Shown in pieces: positions 11,901 through 24,300 of a DNA stretch of 64,000 nt (its first letter is position 1; the number at the start of each line of letters is the position of its first letter). The position numbers were made by a program, and so were the translations under genes. A model generated the notes under the pieces. The model was not told where the DNA came from, made no database searches, and saw only the letters and a list, made by a program, of their open reading frames with translations. This DNA comes from Megachile rotundata. Its lineage: Eukaryota > Arthropoda > Insecta > Hymenoptera > Megachilidae. Location of the stretch: contig NC_134985.1 in assembly GCF_050947335.1 (NCBI RefSeq), positions 21,009,190-21,073,189 of the forward strand. The letters are read 5' to 3'.

Positions 11901-14900
11901 AACGTTAAAAAAAAAGTTTTCATTTATTATCTTGTAAAACCCAAGTGTCCATTGTTGTCCAACGAGCACTCGTGTTTTGTAAGACATTCTATGACAATAA
12001 AAATTGATTTCTACTTACGGGTGTTTCTACAACGAAACTCATTTCGGAATTATCCTGAGAAGCGTTCGCCCAGGCTTGACAGAGAGCCTTGCGCGCCCTC
12101 TTTCCACCGGGAGCGCTGTTCTCCTTACCCCGTCGTCGTATCGTGCTGTAACCAGAGTCCTGAAGGATGGTACTAGTCCCTGCTAGACTTTCACGATCCG
12201 TTTCCTGTTTGATGATCTCGGTTAGAGCGTCGAGACGACTGGGAGTAGCAGGTAACTGAGTAGTCGCGCCGCTGCGCCGTTCCAATTCCGCGAGGGCATT
12301 TTTGAACGGCGTTGGGGTCCTCGGCGTGTTGCCATCTACAAATAAAGGGACTTTTATTCTCTACTTCACTGGCATCTCTCTATTTCATTTCTGACTGTCA
12401 AAAATAAAATGTACCATTCTGACTTCGCCGAAGACCGGAAGGTTGTGGCGTGGTGAGCGGACCAGGGCTGCTCCCCTTGGGAGTACTCGCCCTTGGCCAG
12501 GTAGAAGTCTCAGGGCTCAGACTGTTCAGGAATTGCGATGGACTAAATGGCAGTTGTTTAATAGGAGTGGACGGAGTATTATCGCCAGGCTGCTCTTCTG
12601 GTTGCTGACTTATGATCAAGTATTCCGACTGGCTTCCGCTGTCGGGGGTCTCCGTTCTCTGCTGAAGAGTCTGAGTGTTTCTACGTCGACGTAGAATAGG
12701 GGGTGGACTGCTTCTCTCTTTCTCCGTTATGCTACTCGAAATCTCTTCCAGGTCCGGCATAGGCATTAACCTAATTTCTGAGCTCTTCGAACTGGTCGCT
12801 TCACCTTGTATTTGCAAGTCAAAATACCTACAAAAATAAACGTATCGATGCAATCGGTGTTCTTCAGCTTCATATCTGATCTTTGAAAACTTTTGCGAAC
12901 ATACTTAGTGAACGTTGAGATTGATTCAGTCTTAACTCTAGAAGAGGAGGTCCCTCTCTTTGAAGGGGAGTCCAGACGGGATTCGTTGCTGTGTGTACGA
13001 TCGTTCAAACCGAGGAGACCCTGATAAGTTTGACCATTTTGTTGGTTGTCCCAAGCTCTGGTCCAATCCAGCTGGTCCATGTCCATCGCGTGCGTCTGCA
13101 CACTGGTCACCGTAGTAGCGTTCTCGTTACTTGTCGACGCTGCTTTCAGACGGTTCGAGATATCGTCTTCTGTACATAATGAATCCTTCGACGTCATAGA
13201 TTCTATGGCTTTCCTCCTACCTCTCCCTATAGAACACATCAATGTAATCATTATAATCAGTCTAACTCTTCTAGAATTATTTAACCGTGCAGCGAGCAAC
13301 CGCTGCAGGGTTATTTTATTTTTTAAGAGAAGATAAAGACCTCTGGTCCCGGTGGTGGATCTCCCCTCCTCAGTCTCGTACTTTCTTCTCATGGTGCTGT
13401 TCCAGTGGTTCTTGATGGCATTGTCAGTCCTGCCTGGCAGTAATTTTGCGATCTTCGCCCACTGGTTACCCACCCTGCGATGAGCCTCCACGATTATCCT
13501 GTCCTCCGCCTCTGTCCACGCGGTTTTCTTGATCCCCGGATTCAGGTGATTGTGCCATCGTTCTCGACACTGCTTACCGATGCGACCCTTCAGATGTCGC
13601 GCGATTAACGTCCACTTCTTTGGTCCGTATCGCTCCACTAATTCTACCACTTTTTCGTCCTCCTGTGAACATCGGCAATCACAGCTTTGCAGGCATTTAC
13701 GGGTACAGGTACTTTCATTAATAAAGTATCAGACTTATTTTTATTTTATACATTAAATAATACTGTATACAACACAGGTTTTTAATTCTGTTTCTTTGAA
13801 TGGATGCTCGGTATTTTCCTGTGTCAAGGGCTTCAAGGCGGAGCGATAAAGTGTGGCGTGTCAATGACCACTTTAGAATTTATTTCCACTTGCGGTTGTC
13901 AACGCATACTGAATGTACGGGTAGTAAATTAACACATGGAGAAGGTTGCAACGTGTGAATATGGAACTTTAATAAAATATCAAAATTCTGCTATAATTCG
14001 GCATTTAGAACGCTACTAAAACAAGGCGCAAAAGAAAGGCCCATGGGTCATAAAAGTATTCTCTGCAGACACAGACCAGGTCTGCCAAGAGAGACACTCG
14101 CAAAAAAAGAAGAAACAATGGGAAGGGTCGTAGTACCTAGTCTTCGTAAAGCAGGTAGAAGGCCCTCACTAAAATTCACCGAGAAAGTCTATACTGGATA
14201 CACAGAATATTCATTATTTCAACTACCACGGTCCACTAAACATTCCAAATTGGAATTTAAGTCAGGACATCTTAGGTGACAATATTATTCGAATATGGAG
14301 TCTAATTTACGATATTCCAGGTTAGAATACTAAATAGATGAAGTTGAAGTTAAGGTACTGTAGATTGGAATACTAAATAGTCTATGTTGGGGTATTGTAA
14401 GTTGGAATATTAAATAGAAGTTGGAATTTAAGTTGGGGTGTTGGAAAGTCTTGAAGTTGAAGTTAAGATATTTTAGGTTAGAATACAAATATTAAAGTTG
14501 GAGTCTAAGTTAACTCTAACCTAGAAGTCAAATAATCAAAGAATCTTATGTGCTCTGATTTACAATACTAACATCCTGAATTTGTTAATCGATAGAGGTA
14601 TAGGAAAGCAATCGCTGGTTAGCACATTCGAAACCTTTCCCACAACCTAAGTGAATGTCTCGGAGGAAACCCCTCAACTCCGACCGTCTAAACATCCCCC
14701 TACCTAACCTAACTTAAAAATTACCGGTACTATCCACGGTCAAAAGCAGTACACGTAAAATTATGCGGATTCATGAAAGAACCTCGAGTGAAGAGCATCG
14801 AAGTCCGAGTTCTGAAAAGTGGTTCCAGTAATTTCTCGAAGGCGGGTAATGCTTAAGCTCGCGTGGAAACGGCGCAAAGGTAAGAGGAGAGACACGTAGA

Positions 14901-17900
14901 TGATCGGTCGCGTCGAACGAAAGAGGAGATAGGTGGGCAAACGAGGACGCGGTTGGGCTTTGCGTTCTCATACCACGAAATCAGGTGCACACCGACGCGT
15001 ATCCGTGACCGCTCGTACGCGTTCTCTTGGTGCACCGACAGAGAGACTTTACTTGCCCTTGGCTGTTGCCAAGTGCATTGGCACGACGACGACGCAGCAT
15101 CTCCGCGGCTCCTCAGCTTCTTTATTTCTTATTGCATACCCCACCGAGTCGGCCGTGGGCCGTTCGTTTTCTGCCCTGGCTACGTGTAGGCGTGCGAGAG
15201 AGGAGCAGGGCCGTGCCATGCCGTTATGAACTCAAACCTTCCACACCGCGGGAGAGAGCTTTCGCCAAAAGGGAACCAACCTCGAATCCTCTCGAATCAT
15301 CAGCCGAGTAATCCGCTTTTTCAGCCTGCCGGAACTTCGGGGAAATGAGGAGCAACGGGGCTTCGTGAATTTCTCTGCCAGACTGGACACGTTCGACTTG
15401 TTACCAAAACGAGTTTCACCGAGGAGGTGCAACATTCTGACTTCAATTCCTCCGCGCTTAAATATTGTCAACTTGCGAGCTGACTTTGCTGTTATATTCC
15501 CACGTCTTGCGAGATAATATCGACAGCAAATTACTACACCTTTATGTACAAGGTTTCGTTTTGGATGCTGGAGATGGATGATACTGTTCATCGCGAGATG
15601 AGCCTGATGGAGTACAAAGAAATGGGACTGCAGTTAAGGCGGAAAGCATAACCTTCACATTTTTAACAGGAGTGAAAGAATAACATCGGTCATCTACAAC
15701 AGTCAGATAGAAAAAAATAAAGAAAGTTTGCTCTCGATTCTTGAAGTCCATTTAGTGAAGAGTACACGGTACTTTGAATCATTTGAAATACATAGAGAAC
15801 ATCCTCTTGAGCTTCAAGGGCCACTTGAAGAGATTCAAAAACATCCACCTTTGACATGTAAATCAAACATACTGTAAAAGGAAGTTTAGACATCCATTCT
15901 TAAGTGCCGCAAGTTATACCTCAAGTCAGAAACCTAAACAGTAGGTACATCCAAATCCTAGCATCCTTCACAGAGAAATGTGACTTTATGTCTGACTTCA
16001 TTAATGAAATGTCACTGTAAAAATAACTTCTGTGCAAAATTTTGGTGGACCAAAGTACCTCTTTCGTCCACGGTCCCTTGACCAGCTCCGGATTCACGAC
16101 CTTTGCCCATCTCTGTTGGCATTGCACGTCGCTCCGGTCTGGGAAGTGGCTTGCAATGGTGTCCCATCGAGGCCCCGAAGTACCCTGTTGTTCCGCGTTG
16201 CTCACTAACTGCTTCAACAGAGCGTCCTGGAACAAAATTCCCACCGAAACTTTATAAATGAACTCGTGAACACGCGATGCAGCGTCGCTCTGACAAGTAT
16301 GACCCCGTTCGGAAGCAGGTGCCTTCACGAGGAGACGAATATTGATCGATTACGAAAAACACTTGTACTACTTGCACGAAATTCGGTTAAGTGCGCGCTT
16401 CCGGTCGATGTGTGTCAGTTGGTCTTTCACGGGGACATTCAAATTAGCAAGAAAAATGTTTGGGGAAATGTTGGGACGCGGGAAGCAATTTATTTGGTTT
16501 TACGATTTGGGGATTTGGGATTTGGGAATTTGGGGATGGGGGAATTTGAGGGTTTGAGAATTTAGGAATGTGGGAAGTTAAGAATTTGAGAATTTAGGGG
16601 TTTGAGAATTTAGGGATGTGAGAATTTAAGAATGTGAGAATTTAGGAATGTGAGAATTTGGGGGGTTGAGAATTTGGAGGTTTGAGAATTTGGAAATTTG
16701 AGAATTTGGGGGTTTGAGAATTTAGCGATGTGAGAATTTGGGGGGTTGAGAATTTGGAGGTTTGAGAATTTGGGGGTTTGAGAATTTAGGAATGTGAGAA
16801 TTTGGAGGTTTGAGAATTCAGCGATGTGAGAATTTGGGGGGTTGAGAATTTGGAGGTTTGAGAATTTGGGGGTTTGAGAATTTAGGAATGTGAGAATTTG
16901 GAGGTTGAAAATTTAGGGGTTTGAGAATTTGGAGGTTTGAGAATTCAGCGATGTGAGAATTTGGGGGGTTGAGAATTTGGAGGTTTGAGAATTTGGGGGT
17001 TTGAGAATTTAGGAATGTGAGAATTTGGAGGTTGAAAATTTAGGGGTTTGAGAATTTGGAGGTTTGAGAATTCAGCGATGTGAGAATTTGGGGGGTTGAG
17101 AATTTGGAGGTTTGAGAATTTGGGGGTTTGAGAATTTAGGAATGTGAGAATTTGGAGGTTGAAAATTTGGGGGCTTGAGAATTTGGAGGTTTGAGAACTC
17201 AGCGATGTGAGAATTGGGGGGGTTGAGAATTCGGAAATTTGAAAATTTGTAGGTTTGAGAATTTGGAGATTTAAGAACTTAGGAATGTGAGAACTTAGGG
17301 ATTTGAGAATTCAGGGTTTGCAAATTTGAGGATTTGAGAAATTAGAGGATTAAAAAGTCAGAAATGTGAGTATTCATGGATCTGAGAGTTTAAAGATTTG
17401 AGAATATGGGAAGTCGAGATATTGGGGGAACTTGAAAATTTAAGAATTAGAAAATTGCACAATTCCTAAATCTAAATCCCAAATCTTCGCAATTAAAAAT
17501 TGAAAACCTCTTCAAACAACTAACTACCTAACAACTAACTTCCCAAATGTAGAAAGGTTTTCAAATTCCTGAAGAGAACTAAATAACCCCAAAAGCAATT
17601 GCAGCCATATGTCATAAATTTAATACAAAATACGTATCACGAAACGCATTGAACTAGAAAAGAAGAAAGGGTGTAATATTTCGTGAATGTTCAAAGTATT
17701 CTTTTTTCTCATTTGGCAATTACATCAGAGTGAAAAGGAGAGAAAGGACACGGTAACAAATGCAAGGGATCGATAGGGCTGTGTGATGTTTCCCACGGGA
17801 AAGCATACGGCGCACCCTATACTCTTAGAGCGGCATATGACTATGGGGTGGTCGAGGGCATCTGCCCGCGGACGTAACTCGTTGTGGAAGGTACGAAGGG

Positions 17901-18692
17901 TGGACCTTTTTTTTTTTAGTCGTATGCTCATTGTATCCTCCTCATCCCTCCCTTCGAGTTACATCCGATCAAAGTCACGGTATGATGACGCGATCACGTG
18001 TGCATTCTCTGAAATGCTCAGCTGGAGAGAAAGGGGACGATGGGGTGCAAAGTTCTTATCAGACTGACCATTTCTGACAAAAGTTTTAAGCAGAGACTTT
18101 TACCTTAGGAAGACTTTTATCGAGGTATCTCATTTTTATTAAACAACTTTGACATCTTATAACATTTTATATTTTTTCATTTTATAACATTTTATATTTT
18201 TTCATTTTATGACTTTCCAAAAATTGGAATATAAATCTTCAAATTATTATTTATATTCTTTCAAGTTCTTTCAATATCTACATTTTCTGTTAAACCTACA
18301 TCTATATCTACACTGAAAAGTCTACATTTTTTATTTAATAAATTTTTTAATTTTTATAATTTTTTATATTTCTAAATTGCACCTGTTTTTATTAGGTTTA
18401 TGGTAGTTAATGAAGTAGTATTAATGATGGTACTTGACGGAGTACAGAATTTATCGAGACATTTGATTTTAGAAGTCAGCAAGATACGAAAGTTTTGAAT
18501 GGCACTGTAATCGGCCTTCGTTGTTTTATTACCTCCTCTTTGGTCCACCTTCCTTTGTTTATGTGCTTTCCCTGCCCATGACTGTTCGACGAGGTTGGAT
18601 TCTGAGACTGATTACTGGTCCCACGACAGACGCTGGCACTGTACTCTCCGTCTGACTCTCCGCCACTGCTAGAATCGTACCCAGACCGCGAT
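8978..18692 (-). CDS. Myb: Myb transcription factor (three-repeat, A/B/c-Myb type), exons 2-10
   Basis: Minus-strand exons: 18692-18533, 16226-16059, 13662-13341, 13226-12905, 12827-12415, 12335-12019, 11881-11792, 9666-9541, 9112-8978 (stop). All phases agree. With exon 1 at 39888-39794 the protein is 715 residues. Three Myb repeats bind DNA: R1 with W81, W106, W125; R2 with W138, W158, W177; R3 with W190, W209, W228 (LLPGRTDNAIKNHWNS). R1 has 24 residues between its first two Trp instead of the usual 19. Later conserved elements are IKQLPFSPSQFLNS, NTPRTPTPFKNALAELE and the C-terminal TTVACGRTRDQLEMTQAARR, all shared with vertebrate MYBL1/MYBL2. In flies the protein acts in the Myb-MuvB/dREAM complex at cell-cycle genes; this is known of the family, not visible here. 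The C terminus could vary (see findings). The gene converges on RCHY1. Confidence 0.95.
9667..11791 (-). other. Myb intron 8, with low-complexity AT tracts and a 20-bp palindrome
   Basis: The intron lies between donor GTAGAG (after 11792) and acceptor CCTTTCCAG (before 9666). It contains alternating TA/GTA tracts at about 10214-10290, a perfect palindrome at 10389-10408, and a purine-rich plus strand at about 10900-11650. If the donor is not used, the frame runs 28 further codons to a stop at 11705, so the 11.4-11.7 kb stretch could be an alternative 3' end. Confidence 0.7.
10389..10408. repeat. Perfect 20-bp palindrome next to a TTAACGCGTT motif
   Basis: ATGGATCACCGGTGATCCAT is exactly self-complementary. 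It follows TTAACGCGTTCCG at about 10369. A related stretch at about 6908-6940 has TTAACGCGTTTCG followed by GTGGATCATCGATGAT. The shared order suggests two copies of one dispersed element end. Confidence 0.75.
13227..13340 (-). other. Probable 114-bp Myb intron that is in frame and stop-free
   Basis: Donor GTCTTT (after 13341) and acceptor TTCTATAG (before 13226) bound an AT-rich, hydrophobic-coding stretch just after the R3 repeat. Its length is divisible by three and it contains no stop, so splicing or retention both keep the frame; retention would add 38 residues. The donor is weak. Composition, and the lack of resemblance to Myb proteins, favour an intron. Confidence 0.65.
13663..16058 (-). 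other. Myb intron 3
   Basis: It separates the exon ending in the start of R2 (16059) from the exon starting GAGGAC at 13662. From about 14280 to 14520 it has degenerate copies of a GTTGGAATACTAAATAG-like unit. A GC-richer segment at about 14860-15330 has chance ORFs on both strands without family resemblance. A CCTAACCTAAC tract lies at about 14703. No gene was recognised. Confidence 0.7.
16227..18532 (-). other. Myb intron 2
   Basis: The intron splits R1 between KEE (exon 2) and DALLKQL (exon 3). Nearly half is the G-rich array at 16503-17430. The rest is AT-rich; 18135-18220 has a 25-bp direct duplication (ATAACATTTTATATTTTTTC and following bases). No coding segment was recognised. Confidence 0.8.
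16503..17430. repeat. 16-bp G-rich minisatellite with a 127-bp higher-order unit (array A)
   Basis: The basic unit is about GAATTTGGGGGTTTGA, in slightly different variants. The marker GCGATGTG recurs at 16821, 16948, 17075 and 17202, exactly 127 bp apart; an earlier one at 16725 is 96 bp before. So about eight 16-mers form a 127-bp higher-order repeat present roughly three times, with decayed edges. Confidence 0.9.
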
Positions 18693-18894
18693 CTAAAAAA
18701 CACAAAGAGAACGTTGTCCTTCAGTGCCTTCGCTGCAAATTGTTAACCATAAAACAGAACATTTGCATTCGTTCAAATCGCGCTGCAGTCTGCGATTTCT
18801 CAATTTCATTTTCAGATTTCTTTGAAAAATTTGATCATTTTTATACTGCTACATTTTGTAATTTTTTTATTTTTATCTTAGGTTGCTTTCATAT

Positions 18895-19360
18895 TTTTAA
18901 GTTTTTTAATTTTTACATTTTTACATTTGATACTTTTACATTTTTACGTTTTTATGTTTTTACATTTGATATTTTTATATTTTTATATTTTTACATTTTT
19001 ACATTTGATATTTTTACATTTTTACGTTTTTACATTTGATACTTTTACATTTTTACGTTTTTATGTTTTTACATTTGATATTTTTATATTTTTACATTTT
19101 TACATTTGATATTTTTACATTTTTACATTTTTACATTTTTACATTTTTACGTTTTTACATTTTTACATTTGATATTTTTACATTTTTACGTTTTTACGTT
19201 TTTACATTTGATACTTTTACATTTTTACGTTTTTATGTTTTTACATTTGATATTTTTATATTTTTACATTTTTACATTTGATATTTTTACATTTTTACAT
19301 TTTTACGTTTTTACGTTTTTACGTTTTCACGTTTTTACATTTTTACATTTTCTAATTTTT
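18895..19360. repeat. T-rich array of TTTTTACA-type octamers
   Basis: About 465 bp of ACATTTTT, ACGTTTTT and ATATTTTT octamers interrupted by ACATTTGAT units at semi-regular intervals. The plus strand is almost free of stop codons, which produces several Phe/Leu/Ile-rich ORFs that are not genes. Confidence 0.9.
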
Positions 19361-21149
19361 AAACGTTCTACTTCTTGAAGTCCCTGATCGATCGAAATAT
19401 TTTTCCCGGGGACTCCAAGATGGCGGAAGATGGATGTCCACGCAATCGGAAGTCGCAAGAAGATGGATCGTACGAACGTGTAACGGATATAGCATTTTTT
19501 GCGTAAAAGCGAAGACGGGAAATCACGGATGGCTGACCACCGTCCGTTCAACGCGTTTCTTCCTCTTCTTTGTCGAAGAACTATCAACTACTCTCGCTAC
19601 CCCTTTGTTCCTCACCCTTGCCCAGAAACCTCCGACCAAGAGCCAATCTTGACCACAGTCTGGCGAGTGTCAGTTTTTGCGGTTACGAGTTGTTTGTTCC
19701 TTCTTCGTTTTCAAGGATTTCCTGTCCTCCGCAAATCATCGTTATTCATTCTCACCCCCTCAAACTCTCTCTTATTATATACCAAACTTTACCAAAATTC
19801 TTTATTGCTTCTCAACATTTGTTAAACATCTTTGCATACGAAACTTATAACAGACGTAACTAATTTACTTCTTGCTTACACAAATTATTAAAATATTAAT
19901 TATTGGTACAATTACATAAGTCAAAGAGCGTGTAATTAAATCTATTATTAATTTTATTAAATTTATTTCATAATTGAGATAACAAAATTGGCTGAATATA
20001 TTTCCATTTACTCATTACTTATAATAAATGAAAGATTTTTCACATACTCCACATTGTTGCAATTTTATTGACAACTTTCTTCAACTATTTCATGCAATTT
20101 CATTAAGAATTTTCTTAATCTATTTTATAAAGAGCAGGTAAAAGAAATGAAGGGGTGCAAAGATAAAAAAACTTTTCCATTATCATATATGAACGTCTCT
20201 AAATTTCCAGCAGAAGAAATGAAGAGAATAAAAGTAAAAAAGGAAGAAAATTCCATTCCACAGTTCATGTTACACAATCATCAGTCGTCAAGCTTAATTA
20301 AAGAACCGTCTCGCTTGCACGGTCTAACGTATTTATATTTGAAGCAGTGTGGAGTCTATGTTCGCAAGATGATGTAATTTGCCGCGATAGTCGGTCAACT
20401 GGAGACGAAGTATGCAAGCAAGCGTGTATTACGTGCTTACCACGCATACGATTCGAACGCAACGGTCCCGGCTCGTTATGTTTACTGTTTCAACTAGCCT
20501 ACGTTTCCGGTGCACGCGGCCATATCGTGCGAGCCTCCGCCAAACGCCGCTCATTTGACCCTTTTGTTCCGCCAGAGCTCGCTGCGTACCTACACTACCG
20601 CCTCTTGGACCGAAACTACACAGTTTCATTATTTGAACAGTTGAATACTGTTCCGAGATCGTTTGCTCACATTTCGTCATTGTTGATAAAACGTTCTGGA
20701 ATTTTTCGAGACTTGGTAGCAATTACGAAATTTTAGTAAGAGTTTTGGTTGGGTTGTTTGGAATGCATGGGGATATTAGGGTCTTGGATGGAAAATTTTG
20801 GAGGGAGGGAGAGTATGCTGGAGCTCAATTTATTAGGTGTTTAAATTTTTAAAATTACAGATCTTCAAATTTGTGAAATTTTATATTTTTATGGACACAA
20901 AATTGAATATTTCTATGTTATCAAACTTTCTAATCCCTGCAGTTATGAAGTCTAGTGTTTGTAAATTCATACATTTTTAAATTATAATGTTACTAAATCT
21001 TGACATCTTCAAATTCCAATATTTCTAAACTTTTACAGATTCAAACTAATGTTTCCAAACTACTAAATTTTCAAATTCCAATATTTTTAAGCCTTATAGC
21101 TACAAATTCCAATATTGCCAAGCCCCCAAATCCTCAAATCTTTAATTTT

Positions 21150-22175
21150 TCAATTCTCCAATTCCCTAAATCCCAAATTCCCAAATTTCCAAACTCCTAA
21201 ACTCCCAAACTCCCAAACTTCCAAACTCCCAAATCCCCAATTCTCTAAATTCCCAATTCTTCAAATCCCCAATTTTCTAAATTCCCCAATTCTCTAAATT
21301 CCCAATTCTCCAAATCCCCAACTCTCCAATCCCCAAATTTCCAAATCCCCAATTCTCCAAATCCCCAACTCTCCAAATCCCCAATTCTCCAAATCCCCAA
21401 CTCTTCAAATTCCCAACTCTCCAAATCCCCAACTCTCCAATCCCCAAATTTCCAAATCCCCAATTCTCCAAATCCCCAACTCTCCAATCCCCAAATTTCC
21501 AAATCCCCAACTCTCCAATCCCCAAATTTCCAAATCCCCAATTCTCCAAATCCCCAACTCTTCAAATCCCCAACTCTCCAAATCCCAAATTCTCCAAATC
21601 CCCAATTCTCCAAATCCCCAACTCTTCAAATCCCCAACTCTTCAATCCCCAATTCTCCAAATCCCCAACTCTCCAAATCCCCAACTCTCCAAATCCCCAA
21701 CTCTCCAAATCCCAAATTCTCCAAATCCCCAACTCTCCAAATCCCCACCTCTCCAAATCTCCAATTCTCCAAATCCCAAATTCTCCAAATCCCCAAATCC
21801 TCAAATCCCCAACTCTCCAAATCCCCAACTCTTCAAATCCCCAACTCTTCAATCCCCAATTCTCCAAATCCCCAACTCTCCAAATCCCCAACTCTCCAAA
21901 TCCCAAATTCTCCAAATCCCCAACTCTCCAAATCCCCACCTCTCCAAATCCCCAATTCTCCAAATCCCCAATTCTCCAAATCCCCAATTCTCCAAATCCC
22001 CAATTCTCCAAATCCCCAACTCTCCAAATCCCCAACTCTCCAAATCCCAAATTCTCCAAATCCCCAACTCTCCAAATCCCCAACTCTCCAATCCCCAAAT
22101 TCTCCAAATCCCGAAATCCTCAAATCCCCAACTCTCCAACTCTCCAATCTCCAAATCCCCAAATTCTCAAATTTC
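21150..22175. repeat. 16-bp C-rich minisatellite, opposite orientation to arrays A and C (array B)
   Basis: The unit is CTCCAAATCCCCAACT with frequent one-base variants, repeated for about 1 kb; a looser AT-rich version extends left to about 20990. Its reverse complement, AGTTGGGGATTTGGAG, has the same GATTTGG and TTGGGG elements as array A. Long minus-strand ORFs of up to 181 codons reading GELGIWRVGDLEN-like peptides arise because the unit lacks stop codons. Confidence 0.9.
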
Positions 22176-23394
22176 CAACTATCACACCTCTAAAAACCCC
22201 ACCAAAAACCTACCAACCTTCCAAGAATCCACTACAAAGATTTCATTCCCGGAAACGAGCAGTTACCGACTTCCCAATTAACACACCTAGCTCATCTGCC
22301 CCTAATTGCTGAGCCTCGTAATTCAAGCCTGTAAATCGATTAAGAAACAATGTAACGATAAAAATACAAGTATATCTGTAGCCAAGGGCGGACATATAAT
22401 GGTAACGATAAGGTTCACCATCTGCGTTTCGCATATGTTTACTATACGTCGCGTATACTCGCCATATCGTTCCATAACCTCCCATTGTACTTTATTACGA
22501 GACAGGGTCACCTTCTCTCTCTCTCTTTCCTTCTGTACACGCAGCTGTTTCAAGGCGAAAGAGAGAGAACGAGGGCAAATTCGGGGATGAAAAAGGCTCT
22601 TGGAAACACGAAAAGGGAATCAGAATTTTGCTTAGGTGACTCAGAGTCATTGTACATTATTGTTTGTGATGGTGGAAAGTTTTGAACTTTGCCGAAGTAC
22701 AGTTAGGTTTAATTTAATCAACCAGTGACTAGGACTCAGTATTTATTTACGGAACCTTGAATTTATGTACCAAGATCCTTGTAATACACGTTCTGAAATA
22801 TTGTCGATATAAATATTTATTTCGAATAATTTTTATTTAATTTCCGAATTAATTGTCCGTTGGAGTAAAATCGATGGAAGTAAAATATTTGAACGAAATA
22901 TGTTTGAACGAAAAGAAGTATCTGACGATTCCCTTATCTACAGAGTACTAAAGACCTCGGTTAGTCTCATTTTTGAACACGCACGTGGCTGAAGAAGAGG
23001 AGCGCTGTCAGGAAACGAGCGTCTCTCTGCAGCTGTTTAACGTCGTGTCGAAGTGAAACTCGTACATAACGAAAACTGATATACACCCCGTAATTGAGCT
23101 TCTAATTGGTCGAGCCTAGCAATGCAATCTTCGTCTCGCGAGCACATTGGCTTTCCGCAGGTGCGCGGTATGTTTACGTTCCCGACTGTCGACAAGTTGG
23201 GAATACGTTATGAAGCTTCCTCGGACCGAAGGGAATGCTAGGAACTGCGAAAGGGAGTGCCAGTTCAGGTGGTATGTCCTTCCTGTACACTCGGATGCAG
23301 CCTAGCCTCTGATAACAACTGTGCAAACTTTATGATTTTTTCCGTTTCAAACTTTTAGGTTTGCAAATTTGTCAATTTTTAGTTTTTCAAGTCC

Positions 23395-24300
23395 TCAATT
23401 TTTGGAATTTTTTAATGTTCAATTTTTTAAATTTATAACTCTTCAAATATACAGATGTTCAAATTTGTAAGTTCTCAAATTATGAAATTTTTAGGTGTTC
23501 AATTTTTCAAATTTATAAATCTTCAAATATACAGATGTTCAAATTTGTAAATTCTCAAATTATGAAATTTTTAAATGTTCAATTTTAAAAATTTTAAAAT
23601 CTTCAAATATACTGATGTTCATATTTGTAAATTCTCAAATTATGAAATTTTTAGGTGTTCAATTTTTCAAGTTTATAAATCTTCAAATTTACAAATGTTC
23701 ATATTTGTAAATTCTCAAATTATGAAATTTTTAAATGTTCAATTTTAAAAATTTTAAAATCTTCAAATATACTGATGTTCATATTTGTAAATTCTCAAAT
23801 TATGAAATTTTTAAATGTTCAATTTTATAAATTTCTAAATCTTCAAATTTACAAATGTTCAAATTTGTAAATTCTCAAATTATGAAATTTTTAAATGTTC
23901 AATTTTAAAAATTTCTAAATCTTCAAATATACTGATGTTCATATTTGTAAATTCTCAAATTATGAAATTTTTAGGTGTTCAATTATTCAAGTTTACAATT
24001 CTTCAAATTTACAAATGTTCAAATTTGTAAATTCTCAAATTATGAAATTTTTAAATGTTCAATTTTAAAAATTGAAAAATCTTCAAATATACAGATGTTC
24101 ATATTTGTAAATTCTCAAATTATGAAATTTTTAAATGTTCAATTTTAAAAATTTCTAAATCTTCAAATATACAAATGTTCAAATTTCTAAATTCTCAAAT
24201 TATGAAATTTTTAAATGTTCAATTTTGCAAATTTCTTAATCTTCAAACATACAAATGTTCAAATTTCTAAATTCCCAAATTCTGAACTTACAAATTCTCA
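23395..24300. repeat. 80-bp AT-rich satellite-like array, about 11 units
   Basis: The marker TTCTCAAATTATGAAATTTT recurs every 80 bp, at 23471/23472, 23551, 23631, 23711, 23791, 23871, 23951, 24031, 24111 and 24191, with essentially no length drift. Units differ by substitutions only. The left and right edges decay into related AT-rich sequence. Confidence 0.95.

Noticed and set aside
16503..17430. Regular repeats considered as a CRISPR array
   Set aside because: Units are contiguous 16-mers without unique spacers in an intron of an animal gene; CRISPR does not apply.
18740..19378. Phe/Leu/Ile-rich plus-strand ORFs resembling membrane proteins
   Set aside because: Products of the T-rich octamer array; several overlapping frames read the same hydrophobic repeat.
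21245..22162. Long minus-strand ORFs (up to 181 codons) of repeating Gly-Ile-Trp/Asp-Leu-Glu peptides
   Set aside because: They are translations of the 16-bp array B. All three minus frames are open because the unit contains no stop, and the peptide period (16 residues) equals three DNA units. No start context, splice site or family supports a gene.
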